This document shows positions 22,437 to 34,337 of a stretch of 64,000 bases of DNA, one piece after another. The notes under the pieces were generated by a model. The model had not been told where the DNA came from. It saw nothing but the letters and a program-made list of their open reading frames with translations, and ran no database searches. The DNA is from Holtermannia corniformis (lineage: Eukaryota > Basidiomycota > Tremellomycetes > Holtermanniales): NCBI GenBank assembly GCA_001599935.1, contig BCIJ01000016.1, forward strand, positions 302,108-366,107, written 5' to 3'. Position 1 is the stretch's first letter. Every line of letters starts with the position of its first letter. A program made the translations under genes and the position numbers.

Positions 22437-24069
22437 ATGGGCAAAGGTGACCGACGGGCCTCTTCGCGGGCTCTTCCCTTTGAATTTGTGTTGCTGCCAT
22501 CTATGCTGCCTACCAGAAACTTAACCCCGCTACTCTGCTCTGTCTATGTAAGTCTGGTATTAGCTAAAGCCAGGAAAGCTGATCAGTCAGAATGGCATAC
22601 CCGTATACCGCACACTCGACCCTGCTCCCGCGGCTTCTCATGTTGCTTTAGCAGCCCTTTCGACTGCTTTGGGTGTCCCACCGACCCTGCTCCTCAGTAG
22701 ATTTCAGCTACGCCCAGGCATCGACTTTGACATGCCACTTGGCGGTGTAGCTCCTTGGCGTGATCTCTGGGTGCCGCTTCTAGTAGCTCGACGAGTTTTC
22801 TGGACGCTAGGAATTGGCGATCAATTTGGCGTTGAAGCAATCAGCAATCTCGACGCTGAAGTGGTAGACAATAAGGGGCTGTTGAGTCTAGCGAGCGAAG
22901 CTGCTGTCAGTTGGGACGATGGAGAGGGAGGAATCGCTCACAAGTACGTTGTTCGAATCAATTCGAAGCCGCTGACTTGGTTCAAGTTGGCGCCCGCCGT
23001 CGCGCTCGATACCACTATCAACCTATTCACTGGCGACTCTGTCATCCACCCCGTTCCCGACCGTGAATATACTGGCCGAACAGCGCTTTGTGAGTGGCAA
23101 TCTGTGCGGATTGCTCGACTCATGAGTTGGGGTAGATACGCACGCCACTTGGAGCAAGGGAACGCGCCTCGTTACGAGCCAGGCGTCCTGAAGACTGGTC
23201 AGGTTTGGGATCTGCGCACCAGGCGTTCTTTGACACGCTGGAGCTCTCCGTTCTGTGAGTAACACATGCTCGTGCAGCCTTGATTACTAATTGGATGTAG
23301 AGCGTGGACTGCCTATCTGCAACATCCAGCAAGTCTGTTTGCTCCTTGTGAAGCGCCACTGACCATTCAGTCGGTGCCCGCCGCTGTACAGCCGAGAAGA
23401 CCACGTCTACCGGCTGTCTCGCCTAGTCTCACGGCCACACTCGACACCCTCCTCCCCGCTTTCGCATCGCTAGCAGATGCCAAGTCGACCTTTTCGCCTC
23501 CACTTGCTGACCTCGAACTTTTGAACGATCTAGCTTTAGCATCCAAGCCTGGCGTCTACGAGGCAGCCCGCCATCTCTTTCGAGCTGTGCTGGACGTAAT
23601 GTCGAGATACCAGTCTTTGCAATGGCTGGTGGGAACACCTCAGCAGCGACATACGAAGGAACTGGAGATTGCTGCTCGAGTGCAACTGGGTGCTGCAGAA
23701 GCTATTGGATGGGTCATGGTCGCGCTGCTGAGGGGCAGAGACGTCGTTTTGATGCCGCAGGTGGCTCTCGACAAGCGCGAACCGCTCTCGAGCGTTGATG
23801 ACGACGTTGCGGAGAGAGCTACCTCGGTTGAGGAGCTGGAGGTCAAGCGCGGTGCTTCGCCTATCAATCGTGGTCAACGGTATACGAGGCCCCCAACTGG
23901 GATAAGCCGCAAAGTTACCTCCACCGCCCCACACAATGATGACGAGCAAACGAGCATCGACGACTCCGACACAGATCTAGTGCTGCGATCCGAGCAGGGC
24001 GCGAGCTGGATGTACGCCGTTGTAATCGCCGTAGTGTGCTTTAGCATGTGGGCTGGGATGGCGTGCTAG
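22437..24069 (+). CDS. Tail-anchored protein of unknown function
   Basis: Start ATG 22,437 (MGKGDRRASSRALPFEF). Intron 1 runs from GTAAGT after CSVY to the CAG at about 22,590, giving NGIPVYRTLDPAPAASHVAL. Intron 2 is 23,258-about 23,302, with acceptor TAGAG keeping the frame into SWTAYLQHP. The product is about 500 aa: an alpha/beta-looking N-terminal domain (DLWVPLLVARRVFWTLGIGDQFG), a helical middle (LELLNDLALASKPGVYEAARHL), an acidic Ser/Thr-rich linker, and a C-terminal hydrophobic stretch (WMYAVVIAVVCFSMWAGMA) before the stop at 24,069. Position and length fit a tail anchor in ER, outer mitochondrial or peroxisomal membrane. I do not recognise the soluble part. Confidence 0.65.
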
Positions 24070-24492
24070 ACGCTTTGATCATGTATGCTGCAAGTCAGTT
24101 GGCGCACCAAGAACCACCAGTCAGTCACGCGTGGTGCTCGCATTGCACAGGGTCATCCCAGCAACCAGACCTGCAGTGTGAGCGCTGAGCCACTGTGTAA
24201 CCATTGTCATGTGCATCTCTACAACCAATCTTGCCTCGAACGCTGCGTGTCTGTGCCTTTGGTATAATACTAGAAGACATGGTTGTGAACGATCAAGCGG
24301 CAAAGATGGTTGCGCTGATACCCAAGTCTGCTTGCAGTAGAGTCGGCTGCACGAAGACGACAACGAAACACTGCACAGCACCGCACTGCATCGCACACGT
24401 GCAGCGTGTGACTGCAGCAAGCACGACCGCGGTCGTTCAAACAATGCAACGATGCATCCAACAAACAATACAAGCAAGCAAGAACAAATACA
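24070..24492. other. Convergent 3' region
   Basis: Between two converging genes. It is A/C-rich with scattered TGCA motifs, including GCACACGTGCAGC near 24,395. No gene seen. Confidence 0.4.
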
Positions 24493-27397
24493 CTAGAGAT
24501 CAAACACGGCGCACGCGCAGTGCCTGCACCCTCCTGAAAAGTCGAGCGAGCCCACAGGCGACGCGAGGGGCACGCGCTGGTCGGAAGCCCGGATAAAGCG
24601 CTTGTGAGAGCTATCAGACGATTTGGTGCGGCTGCCGAGCGATAGAGACGGTGCCGAGTCTGGCGAGGGCGTGCGCACGGCAGGAAGGTAGCCTGCGAGG
24701 AAAGAGAGCGCAGACGTCGTTGGGATCGTGAGCGATGCAGAGCGGACAGGCGCGAAGGGCGATGAAGGTGCAAAGATGTTGGGTTCCGACACGATGCGCG
24801 CGGAATGCGGCAAGAGTGGTGATGGGATCGGCGGTAGCTCTACACCTGGCGCGTCGTCGTTGGCCGGCTCGGCGGCAATCGGTAAAGAAAAGAACGCATC
24901 GTAGATTGACTCTTTACGATTCGGCGAGCGTGCGATGGCTCCACGCGGGAATCCCCACGCTTTCATCCGATCGAGCGGCTTGGTCGTGAAATCGCGGGGT
25001 GAGAGCCCCGCCGTGAGCGGCAGTGACGATTCGGTGGTACTAGCCAGCGAATCGACACGGTGGATCCCCGTGTCTGTATCTTCTTCTTCTTCCTCTCGTA
25101 GCGCCCCGAGCTCGTGCTTGCCGTCCCACTCGTCGATATCGGCATGGTACCCCGGTGCCGCATACGTGCTCGAGATGGAAGCGAGGGAATACGTCGAGTC
25201 ACTGGTAGATGTGGTGAGCCTGCTCAGGGGCCGCTTGGTCTCGCGCCCGAGCCAAGCCTCTCTCTCCCGCTGCCACACGGTACGTTCGGCGTCGCGCTCT
25301 AGGTGTAGGTTGCGCAGAGCGGCCAACGCGTCGGTTTTGGCGGTGCGTTCGGCATCGAGCGCAGCAGCGAGGCTGAACAGCTGCTCGCGCATCTGCGTCA
25401 ACAGTCGGCCTTGGGCTTTGGCGAACGCTTCGGCTTCGGAGCGGGATGACGGCGTAGCAGACTCGACCGCGGGGTTGGTCGACGAAACGGATGAGAGGCG
25501 ATCGCCCACTGGCAGGTCAATACTGGATCGGGATTATCACGGACGACTCACACTTTCTGACGCGATCGCGCAACACCATTGCTTCGCGCCGCTCGGCATC
25601 CAACCGCTCTTCCAAACCCTTGCACCGCCCTCTCCAGCCCTCGACATCCTCACGGAGAGCATCACGCTCCATCTCCATCTCCCTCACACGGTCCTCATCC
25701 TCACTAGCCGTCTCCTCGGCTTCATCAACTTCACCCAACACCCGCCCCGATCCACCCATCAACCCCTTTCGGCGAGGGCAAGGTCTTTTCGCGGGGCTGA
25801 CAGCTGCCGGTGACACGACATGGCGGAGGTCGCGCGAGCCATCGCCGGATGAAGCGCTGTCGCGTTTGTACGAGATGGAGCTTTTGGACCCACTGCTGCC
25901 ACTGCCGCCGCGACGCCGGCTCGCGCTGGTAGGGGTCGTGGTACCGGGTAGGGGAGAGCTCGTACCAAGACCGGATAGAGGACGAGGTCGACCACGGCCG
26001 ATCGTGCCGTAGCCTTTTGTCGGGGTCGGTGTTTGTACAGCGTTGGGGCTGGCGTACAGCGTCGTTGCAGGCGGAGTGACAGACGTCGGCGTCGTCGAGA
26101 GCAGATGCAGTTCCTTCAACGCGGGCGTCTTGGCGCTTGGTGCAGGCTCGTCCGGGAGCGTGAGCGTCACGTCGCCCTCTTCTTCCTCCTCTTCCTCTGC
26201 GACGGATCCCAGTGCGCCCGGGATCGATGGCGTCACTTCTGGTAGTGGCGCAGGTGGATCGGCACCCCATCGCTTGCGCGCAGGTGCGGGATATCCACCT
26301 TCCGGCAGTGACGATGCCTGCAGGCCACCAGATAGCGGGCGGTCTCTAGCCCAACTGAACGGTTTGGCCAATTCGTGGTCATCTTGAGAGCGCAACGCGG
26401 GTGCCAAGTTGAAGCCGCCCGACGACGGGCGTTCTCGAGCCCAGGCCGGCTCGTCATCTTCCTCTTCATGCTGTGGCAGCGCTAGCCTCTCGCTCTCTCG
26501 AACCGGTACGCGCGCGCGCCCACCCTCGAGCGACGCGAATGCGTTGGCCCTAGCGCGCTCCTTGTCGGCTTCAGCGCCGCGCCCGGATGGTGCAAAGGTC
26601 AATCTCCGCGGGGACGAGTGAGCGCTCGCAGGGCTCAGACCGGGCGATTGAGGGAATGCAGCGAGGGATGTGGGACGAGATGAGGCGATTGAAATGGACG
26701 TTGAGCGCGTGTGCGAATGCCGTTTACGCGGCGGGGTCTTGGGTGGGTGTTCGGCGCCTGGCGTCGGTTGGGTGAGGAGGAGGGATGGGGGACGCGAGAG
26801 TGGGGTCGAGAGGGTGCGTGAGCGGCTTGGGCCCGCTTCGTCCAGGGACGCTTGTAGCGCGAGAGAGGGCAGCAGTGGCTGTAGGCGAGGTTGGCCAAAG
26901 CTGAACGTGTTGAGTGCCGCGGGTGGTTCAGCAGGCTTTACGCCGAACGAAAAGCTGGCGAGTCGGCTCGAAGCTTCTTTTACCAGCTCGTCGTCCTGAC
27001 TTGCACCTGCCTCTTTTGGCACGCGACTGCTACCACTGCTGCCACTGGTCGAGTGCGCCGGCGAGTGCGCTCGTTTCGGCGAGTCTGATTCGGACCCGGG
27101 CCGCATCGCGCGCTTGCTGGTACTGAGCTGGCGTGCATGCGAGCGCGGGACGTTTTCCAGATTCGGATGCGTTGTCAGTGGTCTCTCGCGCTCTTGCGCT
27201 TCCTCGGCAGAGGTGGCCGAGCTGCGGGCGGCGCGAAAGGTACGGAGCTGAGTAGGCGTCAGTTGCAAAACGCAAAGGGAGAGGAAACCGACTCGGCGTT
27301 TGGCGGCTGCGAGCTTGTCTGCGCGCTGGCGGTCCGTCTCGGCTGTGGCAGACGAGGACGCGGCGAGGTAGACGGGGAGCGGAGGAAGAGATGCCAT
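24493..27397 (-). CDS. Long disordered, coiled-coil protein
   Basis: Exon 1 from ATG 27,397 (MASLPPLPVYLAASSSA) to about 25,550; one clear intron of about 43 nt (GTGAGT donor, TT/CTGAC-like branch, CCAG acceptor); exon 2 to a stop at 24,493-24,495. About 950 aa. The first 500 residues are Ser/Pro-rich with repeated SWARDRP/AWARERP-like motifs (two copies, RERPSSGGF and RDRPLSGGL). An acidic run of Glu sits near residue 400. Two coiled-coil stretches flank the exon junction (EMEMERDALREDVEGW and AALDAERTAKTDALAAL). The C-terminus is again Ser-rich. The architecture resembles fungal cytoskeletal or polarity scaffolds, but no domain identifies it. Confidence 0.65.
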
Positions 27398-27985
27398 TGA
27401 AGAGGGATAGGGGTAGGGTTGGTGTGCAAGCAGTCTAGCGGGATGAAAGAGTGTCGTCGAAAGGAGTGTCTTTGGTCGGTTTGTGGTGGCGAGATGGAGC
27501 TGTGTCTCAGCGTGGCATGCTCTACCTCGCTGATGCTGATGCTGATCGTGGTCGATGGTCGATAGGGGTTGGGTGTTGACTCGTGTCGGCGCCCGCGCCC
27601 GAGTCTGTGCTGGCTAGCGTTCCCTGGCGTTGCCCCTGTTGGCGCGTAGATTGTCGTTGAGCGGCGGCCGTGTGCTGCCTGTCCCCCTTTCCGCACGGCT
27701 CGACGTCGTCGACTGCAGCGCTCGAGCGTCAACCCAAAGTCAAAAGACGCGTCCAGTCAGGCACGTCCACTCGCTTGTTGTCCACGCTGACGCGCCGATA
27801 CGAGGTCAAGCTGACGCCGAGTGCTGATCTTGACGCTAGGATCCCGCGCTGAAGGATGCCTTGGACTCGAGCTGATGCAGGCCAGCTGACGGACGCGACG
27901 CGAGCGAAAAGTCACAATGCAGCCAACCTTCATGTGCTGACGATCGCTCGCGTTATCGCTTCGCAGCGTTCTCGCAGCACTGACA
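27398..27985. promoter_or_regulatory. Divergent intergenic region
   Basis: Holds the promoters of the minus-strand scaffold gene and the plus-strand OHCU decarboxylase gene. A short tandem ATGCTG run stands near 27,532. Nothing else identified. Confidence 0.4.
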
Positions 27986-28640
27986 ATGCTTGCACTGCCT
28001 TCAAGGCCACCTGCAGACCCGTCGGCGCTCTCCACGACCCTCGCAGCGCTGCTCGAGCCCACACCTATCCTGCTCACCAAGCTCGTCCCACAAGTCGCCC
28101 AGTCCGCCCCGTTTGGATCCTACGACGCACTACTAGACTGCTGTGCCGCGGCTCTCGCATCATGGGACTGGGACGCGAAAGCAGAATTCATCGCTGGGCA
28201 TCCGGTGATTGGCGAGACGAAACGGTTGAGCGCTAGTTCGGCCGCTGAGCAGGGTGGTGTCAAGCCGACGCCGGGGATCGTGCTGCATCGGTGTGTAGAC
28301 TGTACGATGGGCCATCTGGGCTGATACAAACAGGCTCGCGCACCTGAACCGGCTATACGAGACAATCTACCCTTCGTTACGCTACATCATCTTTGTCAAC
28401 GGGCGGACTCGTCAAGACGTCGTCTCGGTCCTCGAAACGCATCTTGGGATCGAGATGACACCGGTCCCGCTGACAGACGAGCAGGAGGGTCTGGTGGAGC
28501 AGCCGAGCGTGGAGAGCGAGCTGGTGCAGGGGTTGAAGAAGGAGTATGGAGGCCAAGAGTGGCGCGAAGAGGTCGAGAGGGCCGTTGAGGATGTGTGGCG
28601 GATCGCAAGGGACCGTGTTGGCAAGGCGGGGCTGCAGTGA
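27986..28640 (+). CDS. OHCU decarboxylase-like protein (uric acid degradation)
   Basis: 2-oxo-4-hydroxy-4-carboxy-5-ureidoimidazoline decarboxylase family, the third step of urate to S-allantoin conversion. Start ATG 27,986; one intron (about 28,291-28,333) joins IVLHR to LAHLNRLYETIYPSLRYIIFVNGRTRQDVV. Family landmarks: the helix DALLDCCAAALASWDW, HPVIGE (family consensus HPRIGE, catalytic His present), SSAAEQGG (family consensus S..EQ.G), LNRLYE and the FVNGR motif followed by R. About 200 aa, slightly longer than bacterial forms because of an acidic C-terminal helix. Peroxisomal location is common in eukaryotes, but the C-terminal residues (AGLQ) are not a PTS1. Confidence 0.85.
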
Positions 28641-28848
28641 GCCTGTGCAATGTATATAGAGGGCCCGTATATATGGCTACTGGAAGAAAGCACGTTTGCA
28701 GCAGACGTGATAGCTGGCAATGCAGCTCGCACCAACCGTGCCGGACGATTCTACCGACCGAGACCACTTTCAGTCCCTCGATTTGACTACATCAACCCAT
28801 GTACACCGTCTCCCGTCAGCCCCAAGTCCATCCTCCGTCCCCCGTCAC

Positions 28849-29605
28849 CTAAGAGCGCTCGAGCTCGAGCTGTTCCGGCCCGAAACTCATCGGCAACAAC
28901 TCTTCAATCGTCTTGACGAGCACGACGCTCTCGTCGTTTAGTTGCTCGACGCGATCGTACGTCGAGCTGACGAGCAAGACGGGCATGTTGAGCGGGCAGA
29001 ACTCGCGCAAGACTTGGCGACAGATGCCGCACGGTGAGATGGCTGATGATGGGACGTCGCTGGGGCGTTAGTGGCGGGATGCGACGGAGCAGGAGCTAGA
29101 TGGTACAGAGGGGATTCTGAACGGGGGCAAGACTTGACGCGAGGGTTGCAGGCGATAACGAGTCAGACTCACGTGCACACGGCGAGCGCGACGAATCGCT
29201 TGTGCCCCTCGCTCTGGATCGCATCAGCTCGACATTACGACCTTGCTGAACTGAACATACCACGGCCTTGACGATTGCGGTGCGCTCGGCACAGATGGTA
29301 CCGCCTTGACCGTCAGCAGCTAGTCCGCCTCGCCGTACAAAACAGACCATAGCTAGCGTTCTCGACGTTGCAGCCCAGGATCACCTCTGCGCCAGGAGTG
29401 AGCAGCGCCGCGCCGACGCTTGACCGTCAGCGCCTTGTTTCACCGAGCCAATCGACCGACCGAAACTTGGAGTACGGCGCATAAGCCCTGTCCCTCGCTG
29501 CCGAATCAGTCGTATCCTCAGCCAGCCGCAGAATTACACACCCTTGAACGCGCTGGTGATTGCCAAGTGTTTCTGAGCGTCTGTGAGTTGAGCTGCTGGC
29601 GCCAT
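28849..29605 (-). CDS. CDD1: Cytidine deaminase
   Basis: Zinc enzyme of pyrimidine salvage, converting cytidine and deoxycytidine to uridine forms. ATG 29,605; six exons joined in frame. Motifs in order: RAYAPYSKFRVGAALL, CNVENASYGGTICAERTAI (CAE zinc/proton-shuttle motif) and SPCGICRQVLREF (PCxxC zinc motif). All three zinc cysteines and the catalytic Glu are present. The C-terminal part (VEQLNDESVVLVKTIEELLPMSFGPEQL) matches the family ending. About 150 aa, as expected for the tetrameric class. It converges on the OHCU decarboxylase gene, so two nucleotide-catabolism genes are adjacent. Confidence 0.92.
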
Positions 29606-29978
29606 CGTGTTTGGTTGCGGACGACAAACGCTGCGGTCCTTTGAGACCGACTGGCCACGTGACTATTACGTACTACCACGTGGCGATGGGTCAGACGCGG
29701 ATCCGTGACGTATGATTGGCCGGGAGGAACGATGGCCACCAAGACATTCTCGTTTGCACCGGCTTCCGACGCAGTCTCTTGTCGGTTACGAGGCCAGGGG
29801 TGAAGCACGGGTGCGCACGCGAGAGTGAGCGTGCTGAGCTCACAACACCCGTTCGGCTGGAACGGGCCTTATCGCAAGCGGATTCCCACGAGTGGAGCCC
29901 CCGCTGAGCGTAGTCGCTGCTTTGGCGCTAGAGAGATACGGGAGCGAGCGAGCGAGCGGCTCTAGGCAACGCACAACC
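29606..29978. promoter_or_regulatory. Divergent promoter with twin CACGTG boxes
   Basis: Between CDD1 and the SulP transporter. CACGTG boxes at 29,656-29,661 and 29,677-29,682 are 21 bp apart start to start, inside an imperfect palindrome (GGCCACGTGACT...CCACGTGGC). They lie about 50 bp from the CDD1 ATG. Arrangement and spacing equal those upstream of eEF3. Confidence 0.6.
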
Positions 29979-32900
29979 ATGCCAGCGCGCGATCCGAACG
30001 CGTCGCCGCACCTCCCGACGCACCACGCCTCGCCGCTGCTGCCGACTCATGGCACCACCCCCTCGTCCTCTTCGTTCTCTCTCTTCCACTCGGACCATGC
30101 CGGTTCCGCACCGGGCTCACCGCCTGCTCAAGGGCTGAGCGGATTCGCAAGGCGGTTCAGTCTGACGGGTGCGAGGCCAGCCAAGCCTATACGCGAGGAC
30201 GACGGCGACAGCTTGAGCGATGCAGAGAGCCAGGCGCAGTCGCAGATCCTCGGTCGGATAGACGAGTACGCTCCCCCGGTCGGGTCGACGACGAGCGAGG
30301 CGATTCGCGACTCGTCGAATCGACTCGCGAGCATGTCCTTTTCGTCTCATCCACGGCCGCCGCTCGGCGCTTCCATCGAGTCGATTGAGCCGCCCACAGC
30401 GCCAAAGCTACACAAGAGTCATCTCAGCGAGACGTTTATCGCAGAAGATGCTGGCCAGCATCAACTGCAGTTGGAGCCCTCGCCGCCGAAACTACCCGTC
30501 TCGGCGTCCCCTGGCACGCCTGGACCGAGCGGATTGAGCGTCATGCTCGAGCGGAGCCAAGGTGCGACCGCACCGCCCGTCAAGATTCATTCTGTCCAAG
30601 AGGATGTCGACCAGACGCCGAGACCGGGCTTTGTCCCCCTGCCTGCTCCAGGCGCCAACGGACTGGCGGGTCTCGGTCGGCCGCAAGCCTCGAGCCGGGC
30701 ATCGTCCACTACCATCGCGAGTACAGAGCATGACGGCGACGTGACCCCGAAACCAAGCTACGCGTCTGTCGTTGCCGGTTCGACGTCCAGCACGGAAGCA
30801 GACGACGCCAATGCAGATGAGCACGGTAGCTCTGGCTTGCGCGCGTTCCTCGCGTCCGGCGGTGATGTCGACGCTTTAGAGCGCACTCCGCTGCTGGCGA
30901 GCGACAAGGGCAAGGTGCCTCTACGCGGTGCCCTCGTCCGTAAACTCACGGATGTACGCGCACACGCGAGTACTTGGACGGCGCGGGACATTATGCGCGA
31001 ATGCGTCGAGGAGCCATTCAAGGCGCTGCCTGCTGTCGTTCTCGGGTTGCTTCTCAACGTGCTGGACGGTGTCAGCTACGGTATGATCTTGTAGGTGTTT
31101 GTTCGCTCGGAACCAGGCTGATGACAAAGGTTTCCCGCAAACGCATTCTTTACCGACTTTGGCTCGCTCGGCGTCTCAATGTTCTTCATGTCGTAAGTCG
31201 CTGCTCCGATGGCATCGCTGACGCAGCAGGTGCATCATCTCGCAATTGACCTTTACCCTCGGCGGGAGCATCTTCAAGTAGGTTCCAAAGTGACACGACA
31301 GCGCTGATCGTCAGGGGCGGCAACGGCTCCATGATGATCGAGGCCGTCCCATTCTTCCACATCCTTGTCAACATTATCGAAGAGATGATCGGCGACGATG
31401 TGAGTCTGCGCGGTGAGAATGCGGCTGACAAGACAGGCACCGGCCGTGATTGCGACGACCATGGCGGCGTTTGCGTTCAGCGCGATCCTGACAGGCCTCG
31501 TCTTCATGGCGCTCGGCACATTCCGCCTCGGCGGTCTGATCGGCTACTTTCCTCGCCACATCCTCGTCGGCTGCATCGGCGGCGTTGGTGTTTTCCTAAT
31601 CGAAACGGGGCTCGAAGTCTCGCGTGGTCTCAAGGAGGAAGGGTTCGAATACAACCTTGCGACGCTACGGCTCTTCTTCGGGTCCATCCACGTACTGGCC
31701 CTCTGGCTCGTCCCGCTGGCCCTTGCGATCCTGCTCCGCGTCATCACGCACAAATACCACCACCAGCTCATCTTCCCGGCCTACTTTTTCGTCATCCCCA
31801 TTATCTTTTACATTGTCGTCGCGATCGGTCGCTGGGACATTGATACCCTCAGGGATAACGGCTGGGTGTTTGACGTCGGCAAGTCGACGCAGCCCTGGTG
31901 GAAGTTTTACACGCTCTATGTGGGTGCCATCCGGGTTGGCAAAGCTGACCGCCGTAGGACTTTAAAAAGACCAACTGGGCGGCGTTCTGGGCTGCCATGC
32001 CGACGCAGCTCGCGCTCGTGTTTTTTGGTATCCTCCATGTGCCGCTCAATGTGAGTTGTTGCGTAACGTGGCGATACTGACCCCAGGTCCCAGCACTCGG
32101 CGTCTCGCTGTCCGAAGACAATGTCAAGCTCGACCGCGAACTGATCGCGCACGGCATCTCGAACCTTGCGGCTGGCTTTACGGGCACCGTTCCAAACTAC
32201 TTGTGCTACGTCAACACCGTGTTGTGTGGGTGTGCGCGTACACGAGCATCGGGCTGACGACGCAGTCTACCGCGTCGGTGGCGGCTCGAGGCTTTCGGGG
32301 ATCATGCTTGCGGCGGCCACGGCGGCAATCATGTTTGTCGGCCCAACGGTTATCGGCTATCTTCGTGGGTGTCACGACACGAGTGCCACTTCTGACGTAC
32401 ACAGCTGTCATGGTCGTCGGCGCGCTCATCTTTGTGCTTGGGCTCGACTTGACGATGGAGGTGGGTTTATTTCCGGCGAAGAATGCTGACGACAGGCCGT
32501 GTGGGACACGCGCAACCGCGTCAACAGGATGGAGTATATCACCATCTGGGTCATCACCATCGGCATGACCATGTGAGTCTCCACCCGATCGCCCAGCGCT
32601 GACGTTCAGCTTCGACTTTGTCATCGGCCTGCTGCTTGGCATTATCCTCGCCTGCGTCTTTTTCGTCGTCCAGAGCTCGCGCAGGCGCGCCATCCGCGCC
32701 GTGTTCAACGGTTCCACGGCGAAATCGACCGTCAGGCGGCCGCGAGCTCAGCGCGCGTTTATTCAAAACGTCGGCTCGCAGACATATGTCATGAAGCTGC
32801 AGGGGTTTTGTGAGTTGCTACTGGTCTGACGTCGCTGACGAGCAGTGTTCTTTGGCACGATCACGCTTGTCGAGGTGGGTTGGGTCCGCGACGGTGGCGC

Positions 32901-34022
32901 TGACGCGCGCAGGAGGAGATCCGCAAGCTGCTCGAACAGGCCAAGTGGGACCACAACCCGATTCGGTTTTTAAGTACGTCACCTGCTGCATTCCGAGCTA
33001 ACCGCAGTCATCGACTTTGCGCTCGTGCACGGTCTCGACTTTTCCTCGGCCGAGGCGTTTGTGCGCATCCAGCGCTTACTGGCGGCCCGAGACGTCTTGA
33101 TGATCCTCTGCGGCGCCAACCCCGACGGGCTGGTTGGCACTGCTCTGCAGGGCGTCGACCTGTGGGCTGACCGCGAGGGCACGCGCGTCGAGGTCTTTGA
33201 CGTGCTCAACGACGCGCTCGAGTGGACCGAGAATGCGTACTTGTACGTCGCAACGGCATAACCGAGCTGACGCCAGAACCGCATTCTACGAGAGCCAGCG
33301 CAAGACGACGCCGCAAAGGCACATTGGTGCGTGATCGACGTGACGACCGCGCTGAGAGTCAGACTTTCCAAAAATCGCAAAGCCCCCTTTTTCACTCGCC
33401 GAGTCGTTCTCCCATAGCCCGAGGAGAAGCCACCTTGCCAAGGCTGGCGACGATACCCTGCCAAAAAGTGGGTGCCTGATCGTCGATCGAGCTGACGCGC
33501 AGCATACACCGAGCCGACGGCCAGGCCCGGGTTCGTCCAGCCGCTGCCGACGCTGCTGCAGACGTTTGCCGACTATACCGACCAAACGCACGACTTTTTC
33601 TTCCAGCTCGTCCCGTACTTTACCTCGCACCCGATCATGTCGGGTCAGACGCTGTGGTCGCAGAATGACGCTCCGAACGGGCTGTTCCTGATCGAGTCGG
33701 GCTCGCTACGTGCCACGTATGCGTACGACGACCACACCGAGCTCGTGCAGGAGACCATGGTGGCGGGCACGGTTGCTGGCGATCTCAGCATGCTCAGTGA
33801 TACCCTCCGCAACGCTACCGTCGTTGCCGAGCGCGACGCCCAGCTCTGGCGCATGGACAAGGAGCAGCTCGAGCGCTTGGAAAAGGAAAAGCCTGAAGTC
33901 GCGCGGGTTTTCATCAAGCTGGTACTCAAGGGTAGGTCGCTATTGCACGACCGCGCTGACGTGCAGTCGTCGCAGAGGAAGCCGACGTGCTCTCTTCGCA
34001 CCTGATTGCCGTATTGTCATAG
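29979..34022 (+). CDS. VSB1: SulP-family vacuolar transporter with STAS and cyclic-nucleotide-binding domains
   Basis: Relative of the S. cerevisiae vacuolar SulP protein Vsb1 (YGR125W). First ATG 29,979 (MPARDPNASPHLP); about 13 introns. Order: a Ser/Pro-rich cytosolic N-terminus of about 330 residues, then the SulP core with successive membrane segments (PAVVLGLLLNVLDGVSYGMIL, LGGLIGYFPRHILVGCIGGV, LALWLVPLALAILLRVI, YFFVIPIIFYIVVAIG, IFDFVIGLLLGIILACVFFVV), a STAS domain (YVMKLQGFLFFGTITLVEEEI, LIIDFALVHGLDFSSAEAF), and a C-terminal cNMP-binding-like domain (GLFLIESGSLRATY, VAGTVAGDLSMLS). Fungal Vsb1 is linked to vacuolar storage of basic amino acids. Specificity here is inferred from orthology only. 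Confidence 0.85.
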
Positions 34023-34337
34023 CATGCACCTGATTGCCCTCGACGCGTCGCCTCGATTAGGCAGTTAGTCCGCCAGGAACTACGTAACCACGCGTTCAAA
34101 CGTGCAATTGTTGCTATTGCGAGCTGACAAAGGTCACTGCTGCTCACCCACCGCTGCCACCGTATTGTTACCGAGACTGGTACTCAAAGGACGACACGAC
34201 CTCCTTTCCCCCTTTTGGCTGAAACACTCGACCTCCTATCGCGACCGGCTCGCTTTTGACAGTCCCACTTTTGCTTTACCTTGACCTTGCGCTCACATCC
34301 CACTCGTACGCCTCGACGGCACCCACACTCCTTTACA
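34023..34337. other. Intergenic region
   Basis: 3' end of the SulP gene and a C/T-rich promoter for the secreted protein. It contains a second, diverged copy of the last-exon motif of the SulP gene (cacctgattgcc near 34,024-34,037 versus 34,000-34,012). No gene seen. Confidence 0.4.
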
